Below, piece after piece: positions 1 to 8,985 of a DNA stretch of 64,000 nucleotides. Position 1 is the stretch's first letter; the number at the start of each line of letters is the position of its first letter. Origin of the DNA: Rikenellaceae bacterium (GTDB taxonomy: Bacteria > Bacteroidota > Bacteroidia > Bacteroidales > Rikenellaceae); contig SUZI01000001.1 in the NCBI GenBank assembly GCA_015060005.1, positions 124,001-188,000 of the forward strand, read 5' to 3'. Position numbers and translations under genes: made by a program. Under the pieces are notes generated by a model. It worked only from the letters and a program-made list of their open reading frames with translations, was not told where the DNA came from and made no database searches.

Positions 1-23
1 TCTTTTCTGAAATTTAAGCGTTA

Positions 24-1154
24 CTACTCTAAATCGGTATAATCGATTGTGTGGTAATACTCTGCCGAAGCGTTCATAACCAACTTAACATTGACGTGCA
101 TACCGACAGAACCGTGATAAGCAGAGATAGCCTTGAAGCTATAGTCCCAATCTGGGTTACCCTCCTCGGTGAAGTAGACGTTCCAAGTGTAAGATGGCTT
201 ATCCGATGGAGCACCACCAAAGTCCATCTTGTTGTTACCAATCTTGATGGTCTGACCATTGAGCTCGGCACGGAAGAAATAACGGTCGTCGTTCCAGCCA
301 GAGTTGAAGTTGGTCTCGAAGCCCTCACCATACCATACGCCATTGCCCTGGTATACCATTGGGCAGAGAACATTCTTCTGGATACACATTACCCAACGCA
401 TATTCTCAACCTTATCGATGGTAGCAGCACAAGTAGCCATATCGATACGGATGCGATATACGCCATTGTATGAGCTTGAGATAGGTGAAGAGTTCTCCTC
501 TGAAATCAAGCCACCGCTGATGTTAAAACGACGAGCAGAGTCGTCAGTACCATCGGTGATATTGAAATCACCCGAAGAGAGCTGTGTGAAAATCTCGAAT
601 ACCTCACCGTCATCAAATACAGAGAATGGCATAGCGTTAGCAATAGAAGTACCAGCCTCGGTAGCAGAACCGGTCAAATACAAACGCTCAGGAGCAACCT
701 TGAAGCCCTTCAAACGCTTAACATCCAACGCACGTGCCTTTGGCATAGTCTCCGACTCCACGATGCTACGTGAAGCAACAGCCGACCAATAGAGAGTACC
801 GATAGCCTCAGGCTCAGTGCCTGTAGCATTCATAATCTTATTGATGGTCTTGTGAGGAACAGATACCGAAGTAGCTGTACCTGCACTGATACGTGAAATC
901 TCCTGCTGACCTGCCGCATCCTTATAGAATACCAACTCGTACATAGGAGCATATCCGTCCGATACATTTGCAGGCGACCAGCTGAAAGTAGTAGCTGCGG
1001 TGCTACCACTAACCAACTCGAGGTAGTAGCCCTCGCTTGGAGCATAGAGCTCCTCGATAGAGCTTACATAGCCTGCATTGTAATCCATATCCGAAGTACA
1101 CGCTGCGAAGAGTGCAACAACGGAAATCGACAATAATTTTACTATCTTATTCAT
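24..1154 (-). CDS. SusE/SusF-family outer-membrane glycan-binding lipoprotein
   Basis: Surface lipoprotein expected to bind glycan next to the SusC/SusD transporter. The 376-aa product has a lipoprotein signal ending AACTSD (lipid-modified Cys at residue 19). An N-terminal SusE-like Ig domain (about residues 30-130, with LELVSGSTAATTFSW) is followed by a C-terminal half with the YRIRID, GWNDDRYFFRA and WDYSFKA segments typical of SusE/SusF-type starch-binding-like domains. It is the last gene of a minus-strand susC-susD-susE-like operon, 12 nt after the susD-like stop. The ligand cannot be read from sequence; the nearby GH125 and GH2 enzymes suggest a mannose-containing glycan (inference). 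Its C-terminal domain resembles that of the lipoprotein at 31631-33808. Confidence 0.85.
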   Translation of the reverse strand: MNKIVKLLSISVVALFAACTSDMDYNAGYVSSIEELYAPSEGYYLELVSGSTAATTFSWSPANVSDGYAPMYELVFYKDAAGQQEISRISAGTATSVSVPHKTINKIMNATGTEPEAIGTLYWSAVASRSIVESETMPKARALDVKRLKGFKVAPERLYLTGSATEAGTSIANAMPFSVFDDGEVFEIFTQLSSGDFNITDGTDDSARRFNISGGLISEENSSPISSSYNGVYRIRIDMATCAATIDKVENMRWVMCIQKNVLCPMVYQGNGVWYGEGFETNFNSGWNDDRYFFRAELNGQTIKIGNNKMDFGGAPSDKPSYTWNVYFTEEGNPDWDYSFKAISAYHGSVGMHVNVKLVMNASAEYYHTIDYTDLE

Positions 1155-1166
1155 ATCAACTCAGGT

Positions 1167-2780
1167 TTAATAGCCGCTGTTCTGTGGAGCAAGCGACGGA
1201 TAGTTATTAATCTGTGATTGTGGTACAGGCCACAACATATCACGCGAGGTGAATTTATATTTGAAGATTGAGCTCTGCTCGGTAGTACCTGTGAACTTGG
1301 CTGACATCAAGTCGAAGTTCAAGAGCTCAAGACCTGCATTCCAACGGATGATATCGTAGTAACGCAAGCCCTCCAAAGCCAACTCACAACGACGCTCGCG
1401 GCGGATAATCTCACGCATAGCAGCCTGATCGAGGTTAGGATACTGCAAGGCACCCTGCTGAGTGAAGCCTGCACGCTCACGGATAGGACGGATAGTAGAG
1501 TTCCATACCTGCTCCGACATCTGACCAATCTCATTCATTGACTCTGCGTACATCAAAAGTACGTCGGCATAACGCATCATAATGATGTCGGTAGAAATCA
1601 ACATATCGGCACGGTGTGCTGGGTCAAACCACTTACGTACATAGTAACCTGTCTCGGTAGCGTTACCCTTGTTGATACCATCGGTTGCATCGCTCACGAT
1701 GTTGATAGTCTTGGTAGTTGCTGCACCCGATGCGAGGTCAACATCACGCCATACTGAGTTGTGGCGAACGATGGTTGCATCCATACGTGGGTCGCGGTCG
1801 GTATAGCAAGAGGTGTTGGTTGTAGGATACTCAAAAGGCTGACCATCCAACTTAATGTACTCCTTAGCCAAAGACTCTGTTGGGAAGAAATATGCACCCA
1901 TAGAACCTACGGTTGAGTTAGGCACCTTATCGTTGAGCGACCACTCGCGGATGATAGGCATCATAGAGTAGCTCAGGATAACCTCCACATTGAACTCGTT
2001 AGCCGAAGTGAACAAGTCCTCGTAAGAAGAGTAGACAGGAGTCTTGGTCTGGAACAACTCATAGTGGCCATACTTACCCTCCATAATCTCACCACAAATC
2101 TTTGCAGCGTTTTCAAAATCGCCATCATAGAGGTAGAAACGAGCCTTCAGCATAGCTGCTGCAGCCTGGCGAATCTCACCATTGCGAGCCGCAGGAACTG
2201 ACTGTGGCAACTGAGGGATAATCTCATCCAACTCCTTGTGCAAGGTAGCGATAACCTCGGCACGTGGAGTACGTGGCATAACCTTAGCCTCCTCAAGAGT
2301 GATGTCGCCCAAGAAGAAAGGCACAGCACCGTAGAAGTTAGTCAAACGGAAATAGAGGTAAGCACGGATGAAACGAATCTGTGCCTCCATAGCCTGACGC
2401 TCCTCTGTTGAGAGGTCGGGTACAAGACCCACCTTATCCATAAATACGTTGGTAGTCTTGATACCACCATAAGCCCAAGACCACTCGCCTGAGAAAAGTC
2501 CCATACCTGGGTGAGCACTACCCTGACGAATCTGACGCTCCTCAGGATTACGGTCACGCTTGGCAATCATATTGTCGCCCAAATACTCATCTGACCACAT
2601 CTTACCTACACCGTACATCTGATTGTATGCCATATTGACAACCATCTGTGCACGATCCTTAGAGGTCCAGAAGGTATTCTCCTCAAATTTGTTGGTCGGA
2701 GCCTGATCGAGGCTGTTACAACCCCAAAACGCCACTGCTGCGACGATACCGACCATTATATATTTAAAGGTATTTTTCAT
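1167..2780 (-). CDS. SusD/RagB-like nutrient-binding lipoprotein
   Basis: Outer-membrane glycan-binding lipoprotein that forms the lid of the SusC-type pore. The product starts MKNTFKYIM with a hydrophobic signal and lipobox ending FWGCNS; a Met two codons upstream (2786) is an alternative start. Family hallmarks are the N-terminal TPR-like helices (SKDRAQMVVNMAYNQMYG, then RFIRAYLYFRLTNFYGAVPFF), the central RYADVLLMYAESMNEIG segment and the C-terminal RRERRCELALEGLRYYDIIRW motif, which is highly characteristic of SusD/RagB proteins. The length of about 537 aa is normal. It sits 30 nt downstream of the susC-like gene and is presumably co-transcribed with it. Confidence 0.95.
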   Translation of the reverse strand: MKNTFKYIMVGIVAAVAFWGCNSLDQAPTNKFEENTFWTSKDRAQMVVNMAYNQMYGVGKMWSDEYLGDNMIAKRDRNPEERQIRQGSAHPGMGLFSGEWSWAYGGIKTTNVFMDKVGLVPDLSTEERQAMEAQIRFIRAYLYFRLTNFYGAVPFFLGDITLEEAKVMPRTPRAEVIATLHKELDEIIPQLPQSVPAARNGEIRQAAAAMLKARFYLYDGDFENAAKICGEIMEGKYGHYELFQTKTPVYSSYEDLFTSANEFNVEVILSYSMMPIIREWSLNDKVPNSTVGSMGAYFFPTESLAKEYIKLDGQPFEYPTTNTSCYTDRDPRMDATIVRHNSVWRDVDLASGAATTKTINIVSDATDGINKGNATETGYYVRKWFDPAHRADMLISTDIIMMRYADVLLMYAESMNEIGQMSEQVWNSTIRPIRERAGFTQQGALQYPNLDQAAMREIIRRERRCELALEGLRYYDIIRWNAGLELLNFDLMSAKFTGTTEQSSIFKYKFTSRDMLWPVPQSQINNYPSLAPQNSGY

Positions 2781-2810
2781 AAACATCTATTGTTTTGATG
2801 ATTACTCTGT

Positions 2811-5800
2811 TTAGAATGTAAGGTCGATACCACCACCGTAGTAACGCAATGTAGGATAGTTACGAGCTGAGTTCGCTCCACCTACGTTCATATTTGAACC
2901 AACCTCCGAAGACTCTGGGTCGATGAATGAGTTGTGCGAGAAAGTAAATGGATTCTGTGCATTTACGTATACTCGGAACTTCTCGATACCAATCTTCTTG
3001 GTCCACTTCTGTGGCAAGGTGTAACCAACCTGGATGTTCTTCACACGCATATAAGCACCATTGAGCTTATAGAGGTCTGAAGCCAAACCGTAAGTACCGA
3101 AGTTGTTAGACTGTGAGCCCGAACGTGATGTGAGCTGTGGGTACTTAGCATCGGTGTTGGTTGGTGTCCAATAGTCGAGCTGGTGCTCGAAAATAAGGTG
3201 ATAGTAGTTAGCGTGGAATGGCTCAATCATCTCACCACGTACGAACATATCACGCTTGCCTACGCCCTGCAAGAAGAGGCTGAACTCCAAGCCCTTCCAA
3301 GAGAAGTCGTAGTTGAAACCGAATGTATAACGTGGGAAGGCATTACCCAAATAGAAACGGTCGTTGCCATCGATGATGCCATCGCCATTGCGGTCAACGT
3401 AACGGATATCACCAGGAGTTACGCTTGCACCTGCTGGAAGAGCAGCCTCTGCAATCTCCTCGTAGCTCTGGAAGATACCGTCGGTCTTCAAACCATAGTA
3501 TGAGTTGAGTGGCAAGCCTACACGACGAATCCAAGATACACCGTCGTTATAGTGGATAGACTCAAAGCCCTCATACTCGAGTACCTTATTCCACGAATCA
3601 CCAATATTGAAGCGGAAACCGTGGCGGAAATCACCATGCTCGAGGTTGTAGTTAACGCTCAACTCCCAACCCTGAGTACGCATCTTACCAGCATTGTGGT
3701 TAGCGAGTGTAGTACCGAAGATTGAAGGAATCTGTGGTGTAACCAAGATATCCGATGTGGTCTTGTGGAAGTAGTCGAATGTAACATTGAGTGAGTTACG
3801 GAAGAAGGTCAAATCCAAACCGGCATTGAGTGTACGAGAGACCTCCCAACGCAAATTCTCAGTACCGAGCTGGAAACCTGCACCACCCACAGGGTTGTTG
3901 TTGAAACCGTAGGTGTTAGAGTATACATCGTAAGTGGTGAAATACTGATAATCACCTACCGACTGGTTACCCAGAGTACCGTAAGATACACGTATCTTGA
4001 TATCACCTACGCTGTTGCGATAAGTATCCATAAAGTCCTCCTCCGACAGACGCCAGCCGATAGAACCTGATGGGAAGAATCCCCAGCGGTAGTCCTTACC
4101 GAACTTCGACGAACCATCGTAACGGAAAGTACCCTCGATGAAATACTTCTCCTTATAGTTGTAACCTACACGACCAAATACAGAGTAGATACTACGCTGA
4201 GTAGTGCTCTCAGGAGTAAGCCAAGAACTACCTGGAACAACCTCGGTTGCATCACCCTTGATACCCAAATCTGGGTCAACAAACTTCATAGCTACCTGGT
4301 TGCTCTTTGCAGAGAATGACTCGTTAGAGAAACCAACCATAGCATTTACAGTGTGCTCCTTAGCAAAGGTCTTGTTGTAGTCTAACAAAACCTGAGTGTT
4401 GGTGAGCCACTTCTTCTCATTCCAGTCGCGGCTATCCAAGTCGGCGTTAGCTACACGAGGAGTAGTAGACTCTGGAGTGTCGTAGAAATTAACCTGATAA
4501 GCACGTGAATATGAGTGGTTTGAGTAGATGTCGGCACCAAACATACCCTTCAACTTCAAACCATCCAAAATCTTATACTCCAAACCTACATTGAGGTTGA
4601 TATAGTCGTTGTCAGCCTTATCAACGCCACCCTCCTTCAACATACCAAGTGAGTTGAACTGACCGAGGAGGTCATTCAACAGATACTTGCCTGTTTCAGG
4701 GTCGTGCTGGCGGTAATAATAATAATTAGGTACACGCGAAGCATCGGCGATAGCATTACCCTGACCCTGAGATGTTGTGCTCTCAGAACGACGGTATGAA
4801 ATCAGACCGGTCAGCTTAACACGCTTGTACTCTGTTGTGAGGTTGGCACGCAAGTTATAACGCTTGATACCGAGGTTAGGACCAACGAAGTTACTCTCCT
4901 GGTCGTAGTAACCTGCCGAGAACATATAAGTTGAGTTCTCACCACCACCCGACACGCTTGCGTTGTAGTTCTGCTGAAGTGCAGTACGCAAAATCTCATC
5001 GAGGAAATAGGTACCGTTGCCGTGCTCATACATATCGCGAATCTGCTCAGGGGTGAACTTCAAAGCCTCACCACCATTTGCCAAACGCACGTTCTGCAAT
5101 GTAGCATTCACCCAGCTATCAACAGGGGTGTAGAGTACCTTTGGATCCTGTGCACCCACCATAGCATTGAACTGCACGCGTGGAGCCTGATTCTTACGAC
5201 CCTTCTTGGTTGTTACCAACAAAACACCGTTTGCTGAACGCGAACCGTAGATTGCAGCCGAACCTGCATCCTTCAATACTGAGATGTTCTCAATATCCTG
5301 TGGGTTGAGTGAGTTGAACGCACCGCCATCAGCCACCAGACCGTCGATAACGATAAGTGGTGAGTTGTCGTTCATAGTACCGATACCACGGATGTTAAGG
5401 TTGGTGCTCTCGCCGTTAGGGTTGAAGCTACGCTGCTGGATAACGATTGAAGGAGATGCACCCTGCAAAGCCTGGGTAACGTTGGCTACCGAACGCTCAG
5501 TAAGGGCTGTAGCCTTAATCTGGTCGACAGCACCGACTGCACTCTTACGGGTAGTAGTACCGTAAGCGATAACCACCAACTCCTCCATTGCGATAGCGTC
5601 ATCCGACATCACAACGTCGATAATATTGGCTGAACCGACTGTCTTCTGGATAGTCTCGTAGCCAATGAAAGAGAACTCGAGGACGCCACCTTCAGCACAT
5701 TTAATCTGATAGCCTCCCTTCGCATCAGTCGTAGTACCTGTTGTGGTACCCTCGACCATCACTGTAGCACCCACTACCGGCAGACCCTCAGAGTCGGTAA

Positions 5801-5918
5801 CTGTACCGCTAACGACCTTCTGGGCTTTGGTAGAGGTCCTTGCTGTTTGTGCATCTGCCACGAAAGGCACTGCGAGTGCAGCAAACAGCGACAAGTAAAG
5901 AATAAAATTTTTCATCAT
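2811..5918 (-). CDS. SusC/RagA-family TonB-linked outer-membrane receptor
   Basis: TonB-dependent beta-barrel importing oligosaccharides together with its SusD partner. The 1035-aa product has a signal peptide (to about VADAQ), a carboxypeptidase-regulatory-like domain (about 35-115, SGTVTDSEGLPVVGATVMVEG), a TonB-box region (MEELVVIAYGT), a plug domain (NIRGIGTMNDNSPLIVIDGL and VLKDAGSAAIYGSRSANGV) and a long barrel ending in the aromatic terminal strand GGGIDLTF. These are standard SusC signatures and all are intact. It begins the operon whose next genes are SusD- and SusE-like. A 434-nt divergent intergenic region separates it from the GH2 gene and holds candidate operator motifs. The start could also be the second Met (5915). 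Confidence 0.95.
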   Translation of the reverse strand: MMKNFILYLSLFAALAVPFVADAQTARTSTKAQKVVSGTVTDSEGLPVVGATVMVEGTTTGTTTDAKGGYQIKCAEGGVLEFSFIGYETIQKTVGSANIIDVVMSDDAIAMEELVVIAYGTTTRKSAVGAVDQIKATALTERSVANVTQALQGASPSIVIQQRSFNPNGESTNLNIRGIGTMNDNSPLIVIDGLVADGGAFNSLNPQDIENISVLKDAGSAAIYGSRSANGVLLVTTKKGRKNQAPRVQFNAMVGAQDPKVLYTPVDSWVNATLQNVRLANGGEALKFTPEQIRDMYEHGNGTYFLDEILRTALQQNYNASVSGGGENSTYMFSAGYYDQESNFVGPNLGIKRYNLRANLTTEYKRVKLTGLISYRRSESTTSQGQGNAIADASRVPNYYYYRQHDPETGKYLLNDLLGQFNSLGMLKEGGVDKADNDYINLNVGLEYKILDGLKLKGMFGADIYSNHSYSRAYQVNFYDTPESTTPRVANADLDSRDWNEKKWLTNTQVLLDYNKTFAKEHTVNAMVGFSNESFSAKSNQVAMKFVDPDLGIKGDATEVVPGSSWLTPESTTQRSIYSVFGRVGYNYKEKYFIEGTFRYDGSSKFGKDYRWGFFPSGSIGWRLSEEDFMDTYRNSVGDIKIRVSYGTLGNQSVGDYQYFTTYDVYSNTYGFNNNPVGGAGFQLGTENLRWEVSRTLNAGLDLTFFRNSLNVTFDYFHKTTSDILVTPQIPSIFGTTLANHNAGKMRTQGWELSVNYNLEHGDFRHGFRFNIGDSWNKVLEYEGFESIHYNDGVSWIRRVGLPLNSYYGLKTDGIFQSYEEIAEAALPAGASVTPGDIRYVDRNGDGIIDGNDRFYLGNAFPRYTFGFNYDFSWKGLEFSLFLQGVGKRDMFVRGEMIEPFHANYYHLIFEHQLDYWTPTNTDAKYPQLTSRSGSQSNNFGTYGLASDLYKLNGAYMRVKNIQVGYTLPQKWTKKIGIEKFRVYVNAQNPFTFSHNSFIDPESSEVGSNMNVGGANSARNYPTLRYYGGGIDLTF

Positions 5919-6106
5919 AGGTTTGAGTTTAATACTTCTGTTAACTCGTTAGATTTTTACTCGGGGCACTACCCCACTAATTGTTGATTTGTTTGGAATT
6001 TGAATTTGGCTTTTCTGTTTTGTGTAATTATTAAAATTTTTAAGTTTATAATTTATTGCATAACTAATTTACAAAGACAAAAATAAATATTAATATGGGG
6101 TATTTT

Positions 6107-6122
6107 GTACGATTTCGTGCAA
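6107..6122 (-). promoter_or_regulatory. Candidate operator motif, copy 1
   Basis: Plus-strand GTACGATTTCGTGCAA. Read toward susC it is TTGCACGAAATCGTAC, the same orientation relative to its gene as the copy at 31531-31547. It ends 27 nt before the weak -7 box TGTCTTTG of the susC-like gene. Functional assignment is inference from similarity and position. Confidence 0.4.
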
Positions 6123-6220
6123 GATAAGTAATTTATGAGGGCAAATATCGTATTATTAAAAATATTTCATAATGATAAGCTGAACGAAAACGTGTCATAA
6201 AATCTAACTTTACGACAAAA

Positions 6221-6237
6221 GTGTACGATTTTGTGGA
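6221..6237 (+). promoter_or_regulatory. Candidate operator motif, copy 2
   Basis: GTGTACGATTTTGTGGA. It matches the reverse complement of 31531-31547 at 16 of 17 positions. Together with the preceding ACAAAA it forms a partial dyad, ACAAAA-N8-TTTTGT. It lies 115 nt upstream of the GH2 start. Confidence 0.4.
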
Positions 6238-6352
6238 GTTAGAGAAAAAAGCCGTAATCGAGTCGAAAAATTGCGAGCCAAGAGCACCATACATTATATT
6301 TATTTTTATATTTTTGCCCAAACGATATTACTTAACCAAAAATATTTTATTA

Positions 6353-8164
6353 ATGAGAAAACTTTTTTTAGCAGGTTTGGCACTCTTGGCGACCTGCACA
6401 GCAATGGCTCAATGGAAGCCTGTCGAGGGACGTATTATGACCTCGTGGGCAGAGGAGATTAACCCAGAGAATGTACTTGCGGAGTATCCACGTCCACAGA
6501 TGGTACGTTCCGAGTGGCAGAACCTTAACGGTATGTGGGAGTATGCCATAGCACCACGCGGCGAGAAGCCCGCATCGTGGGATGGAGAGATACTCGTTCC
6601 TTTCGCAGTAGAGTCAAGTCTCTCGGGCGTTGGCAAGCGAGTAGGTAAGGATAATGAGTTGTGGTACAGCCGCACATTTACAATCCCAGCAGCGTGGGCA
6701 AAGCAGAACATCATACTCCACTTCGGTGCGGTAGACTGGAAGGCTGACGTATGGGTAAACGGTATCAGCGTAGGCTCTCACACAGGTGGCTACGCAGCAT
6801 TCAGCTTCGATATCACATCGGCACTCAACAAGAAGGGCGAGAACGAGGTGCTGGTACGCGTATGGGACCCAACAACAGATGGCTACCAGCCACGCGGAAA
6901 GCAGCACAACAACCCTCACGGCATCTGGTACACACCCGTAACAGGTATCTGGCAAACCGTATGGTTGGAGCCGGTAGCAGAGAGCCATATCGAGGCTGTG
7001 AAGACAACTCCTAACTTGGACAAGAGCACATTCAGCGTCAAGGCAGAGGTGGCAGGAGCCAAGAGTGGCGACATCGTAGCAGTGCAGATTCTCGACGAGG
7101 GTAAAGTTGTAGCCGAGGGCAAGAGCACTGCGTGCACAGCAGCCGAGATATACATCGCAAAGCCAGAGTTGTGGTCTCCAGAGAACCCACACCTCTACGA
7201 TATGAAGGTGGAGCTTCTGCGTGGTGGAAAGGTTGTAGATAGCGTGGAGAGCTACACAGCAATGCGTAAGTTCTCTATCGGTCCAGACAAGGATGGTATT
7301 ATGCGTATGATGCTCAACAACAAGCCTATATTCCACTTCGGTCCACTCGACCAGGGATGGTGGCCCGACGGATTGTACACCGCACCTTGCGACGAGGCTC
7401 TGCTCTACGACATCGAGAAGACAAAGGAGTTTGGCTACAATATGATTCGTAAGCACGTGAAGGTTGAGCCAGCACGCTGGTACTACCACTGCGACCGCTT
7501 GGGTATGATTGTATGGCAGGATATGCCAAGTGGCGACAACACTCCACAGTGGCAGATGCACAACTATTTCGACGGTGCAGAGTTGGTACGATCGAAGGAG
7601 TCGGAGGATAACTTCCGTCGCGAGTGGAAGGAGATTATCGATATGCTCTACTCGTTCCCATCAATCGGCGTTTGGGTGCCATTCAACGAGGCTTGGGGAC
7701 AGTTTAAGACAGCTGAGATTGTAGAGTGGACAAAGGCATACGACCCATCACGTCTGGTAAACCCTGCCAGCGGTGGTAACCACTATCAGGTGGGCGACAT
7801 CCTCGACACACACCACTACCCACATCCAAAACTCACATTGGTGGACTCACGTCGTGCAACCGTTCTGGGCGAGTATGGAGGTATCGGCTACGTCATCAAG
7901 GAGCACTTGTGGGAACCTGACCGCAACTGGGGCTACATAACTTTCAACTCACCAAAGCAGGTAACAGACCAATATGAGGCATACGCAGAGAAGCTGAAGA
8001 CACTCATCAAGGCTGCCTTCACAGCTGCAGTATACACCCAGACAACAGATGTCGAGGTGGAGGTTAACGGTCTTATGACCTACGACCGCAAGGTCATCAA
8101 GGTGGAGGCAGACCGCATTCGCCAGATTAACCAGGAGATTTGCCACTCATTGGATGAGAAATAG
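6353..8164 (+). CDS. Glycoside hydrolase family 2 protein (exported)
   Basis: Retaining exo-acting glycosidase of family GH2 (beta-galactosidase/beta-glucuronidase/beta-mannosidase group), probably periplasmic. The start at MRKLFLAGLALLATCTAMA gives a clean signal peptide; the open frame extends 44 codons further upstream but that part looks untranslated. The 603-aa product has an N-terminal sugar-binding jelly-roll (WQNLNGMWEYAI, LWYSRTFTIP, HFGAVDWKADVWVNG), an immunoglobulin-like domain and a TIM barrel. Glu446 in PFNEAWGQ fits the family acid/base and Glu507 in LGEYGG the nucleophile, so it looks active. Exact substrate is undetermined. It is transcribed divergently from the susC-like operon and should serve the same locus. 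Confidence 0.88.
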   Translation: MRKLFLAGLALLATCTAMAQWKPVEGRIMTSWAEEINPENVLAEYPRPQMVRSEWQNLNGMWEYAIAPRGEKPASWDGEILVPFAVESSLSGVGKRVGKDNELWYSRTFTIPAAWAKQNIILHFGAVDWKADVWVNGISVGSHTGGYAAFSFDITSALNKKGENEVLVRVWDPTTDGYQPRGKQHNNPHGIWYTPVTGIWQTVWLEPVAESHIEAVKTTPNLDKSTFSVKAEVAGAKSGDIVAVQILDEGKVVAEGKSTACTAAEIYIAKPELWSPENPHLYDMKVELLRGGKVVDSVESYTAMRKFSIGPDKDGIMRMMLNNKPIFHFGPLDQGWWPDGLYTAPCDEALLYDIEKTKEFGYNMIRKHVKVEPARWYYHCDRLGMIVWQDMPSGDNTPQWQMHNYFDGAELVRSKESEDNFRREWKEIIDMLYSFPSIGVWVPFNEAWGQFKTAEIVEWTKAYDPSRLVNPASGGNHYQVGDILDTHHYPHPKLTLVDSRRATVLGEYGGIGYVIKEHLWEPDRNWGYITFNSPKQVTDQYEAYAEKLKTLIKAAFTAAVYTQTTDVEVEVNGLMTYDRKVIKVEADRIRQINQEICHSLDEK

Positions 8165-8185
8165 TATAGGTGATTTATAATACAT

Positions 8186-8222
8186 AAGAACGGAGTTTTC
8201 GTAGCTGAAAACTCCGTTCTTT
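8186..8222. terminator. Bidirectional intrinsic terminator
   Basis: Perfect 15-bp hairpin, AAGAACGGAGTTTTC with its complement around a 6-nt loop, followed by T-rich sequence on both sides. It lies between the convergent GH2 gene and the small lipoprotein gene. Confidence 0.85.
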
Positions 8223-8244
8223 ATTATATTCTTTATTGAATTTA

Positions 8245-8556
8245 TCAATTTGAATGTATTGCCATATGGCAGTAATGACCATTCGCATAACAATTATCAC
8301 ACCAACCATCGTTATTTTTGTCTATACCATATGCACAATTATGTCCACTTATATGACAACTAGATTGCACTTTCGGACCACTACCTCGGAAGGTTACATT
8401 ATAATTAAACTCTCCGCTTCTATCACCCACATCTCCATCATCATCCAAATCAACAGATATATCAAGAAATTTAACCAAAACCTCTTCACCCCAGCTACAA
8501 GATGTCAACGAGATAGCGAATGTAAACACTGCTACCAACATAATAATTTTCTTCAT
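8245..8556 (-). CDS. Small Cys/His-rich lipoprotein of unknown function
   Basis: 103-aa product not assigned to a named family. It has a clear lipoprotein signal (ending SLTSCS), then an acidic stretch DLDDDGDVGDRSG resembling a Ca-binding loop, and a C-terminal segment of about 35 residues with five cysteines and five histidines including DKNNDGWCDNC. The DxNxDGxCD pattern resembles EF-hand/dockerin-like calcium loops, and the Cys/His content would also suit metal binding; both are inference. Signal peptide, lipobox and a terminator just downstream of its stop support a real gene. It sits between the GH2 and GH125 genes, but nothing ties it to glycan use. Confidence 0.6.
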   Translation of the reverse strand: MKKIIMLVAVFTFAISLTSCSWGEEVLVKFLDISVDLDDDGDVGDRSGEFNYNVTFRGSGPKVQSSCHISGHNCAYGIDKNNDGWCDNCYANGHYCHMAIHSN

Positions 8557-8641
8557 AACATTAATCTTATAATATATATACCCTACTCACTTTTTGGCTT
8601 TTCGGCTTACTCCATTAGCCCCTTACACAAACATATACGCA

Positions 8642-8806
8642 CAAAAAAAAGCGTGGGACATATTGTTTACTCTCAACTCGAGGTGTTTGGCGATACCCGA
8701 CAGACAGAATAACCAAAAGCCCACGCCGCTAAGCGTGAGCATCTCAACTATTATTCCTGTCTGTCTATAAGTCGCCAAACTTTCGAGTAAACAGAATAAA
8801 AGCTAA
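8642..8806 (-). ncRNA. ssrS: Structured small RNA, candidate 6S RNA
   Basis: An unusually long imperfect hairpin. Outer stem: GTTTACTC (8665-8672) with GAGTAAAC (8785-8792). Middle stem: GTTTGGCGA with TCGCCAAAC. Inner stem: GACAGACAGAATAA with TTATT(C)CTGTCTGTC. Internal loops separate the stems, and a small CACGC/GCGTG hairpin is near the apex. On the minus strand it ends CCCACGC followed by eight T. A minus-strand -7-like box TATCTTTG (8892-8885) could start a transcript near 8878. A rod of about 160-240 nt with an asymmetric bubble fits 6S RNA, but I cannot confirm the family or strand. The remaining 8557-8985 sequence shows no gene. Confidence 0.5.
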
Positions 8807-8985
8807 AACGCTTTTCCAATATTTACAATGTGCGTACGTAAATATACGCTAATATTTCATAGGCATTTATCTTTTTAGTCTACACAAAGATAGTAATTAT
8901 TTTCTAAATACATAAAAAAGGGATATTACTTCGGGGCAACACCCCTTAAACATATAGCAGTTCGCCTTTATAGCCGCTTCCGAAA

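Larger units (their letters stand above)
5919..6352. promoter_or_regulatory. Divergent susC/GH2 regulatory region
   Basis: AT-rich 434-nt region between the divergent SusC-like and GH2 genes. On the minus strand TGTCTTTG (6079-6072) is a near match to the Bacteroidetes -7 box TAnnTTTG, so the susC leader could be about 150 nt. Two similar motifs lie inside: GTACGATTTCGTGCAA at 6107-6122 and GTGTACGATTTTGTGGA at 6221-6237. The second shares 15 consecutive bases with a site upstream of the lipoprotein gene at 31631. No convincing -7 box was found for the GH2 gene. Regulation by the hybrid sensor at 10745-14758 is inference. Confidence 0.5.

Noticed and set aside
6221..6352. Longer N-terminus for the GH2 protein
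   Set aside because: The extra 44 residues lack any signal-like order and would bury the clear signal peptide MRKLFLAGLALLATC; the region also contains a candidate operator.
8795..8815. Plus-strand terminator AAAAGC-N6-GCTTTT for the structured RNA
   Set aside because: Only a 6-bp A/T-rich stem with a short T run; the minus-strand T8 is a more convincing end, though strand remains uncertain.
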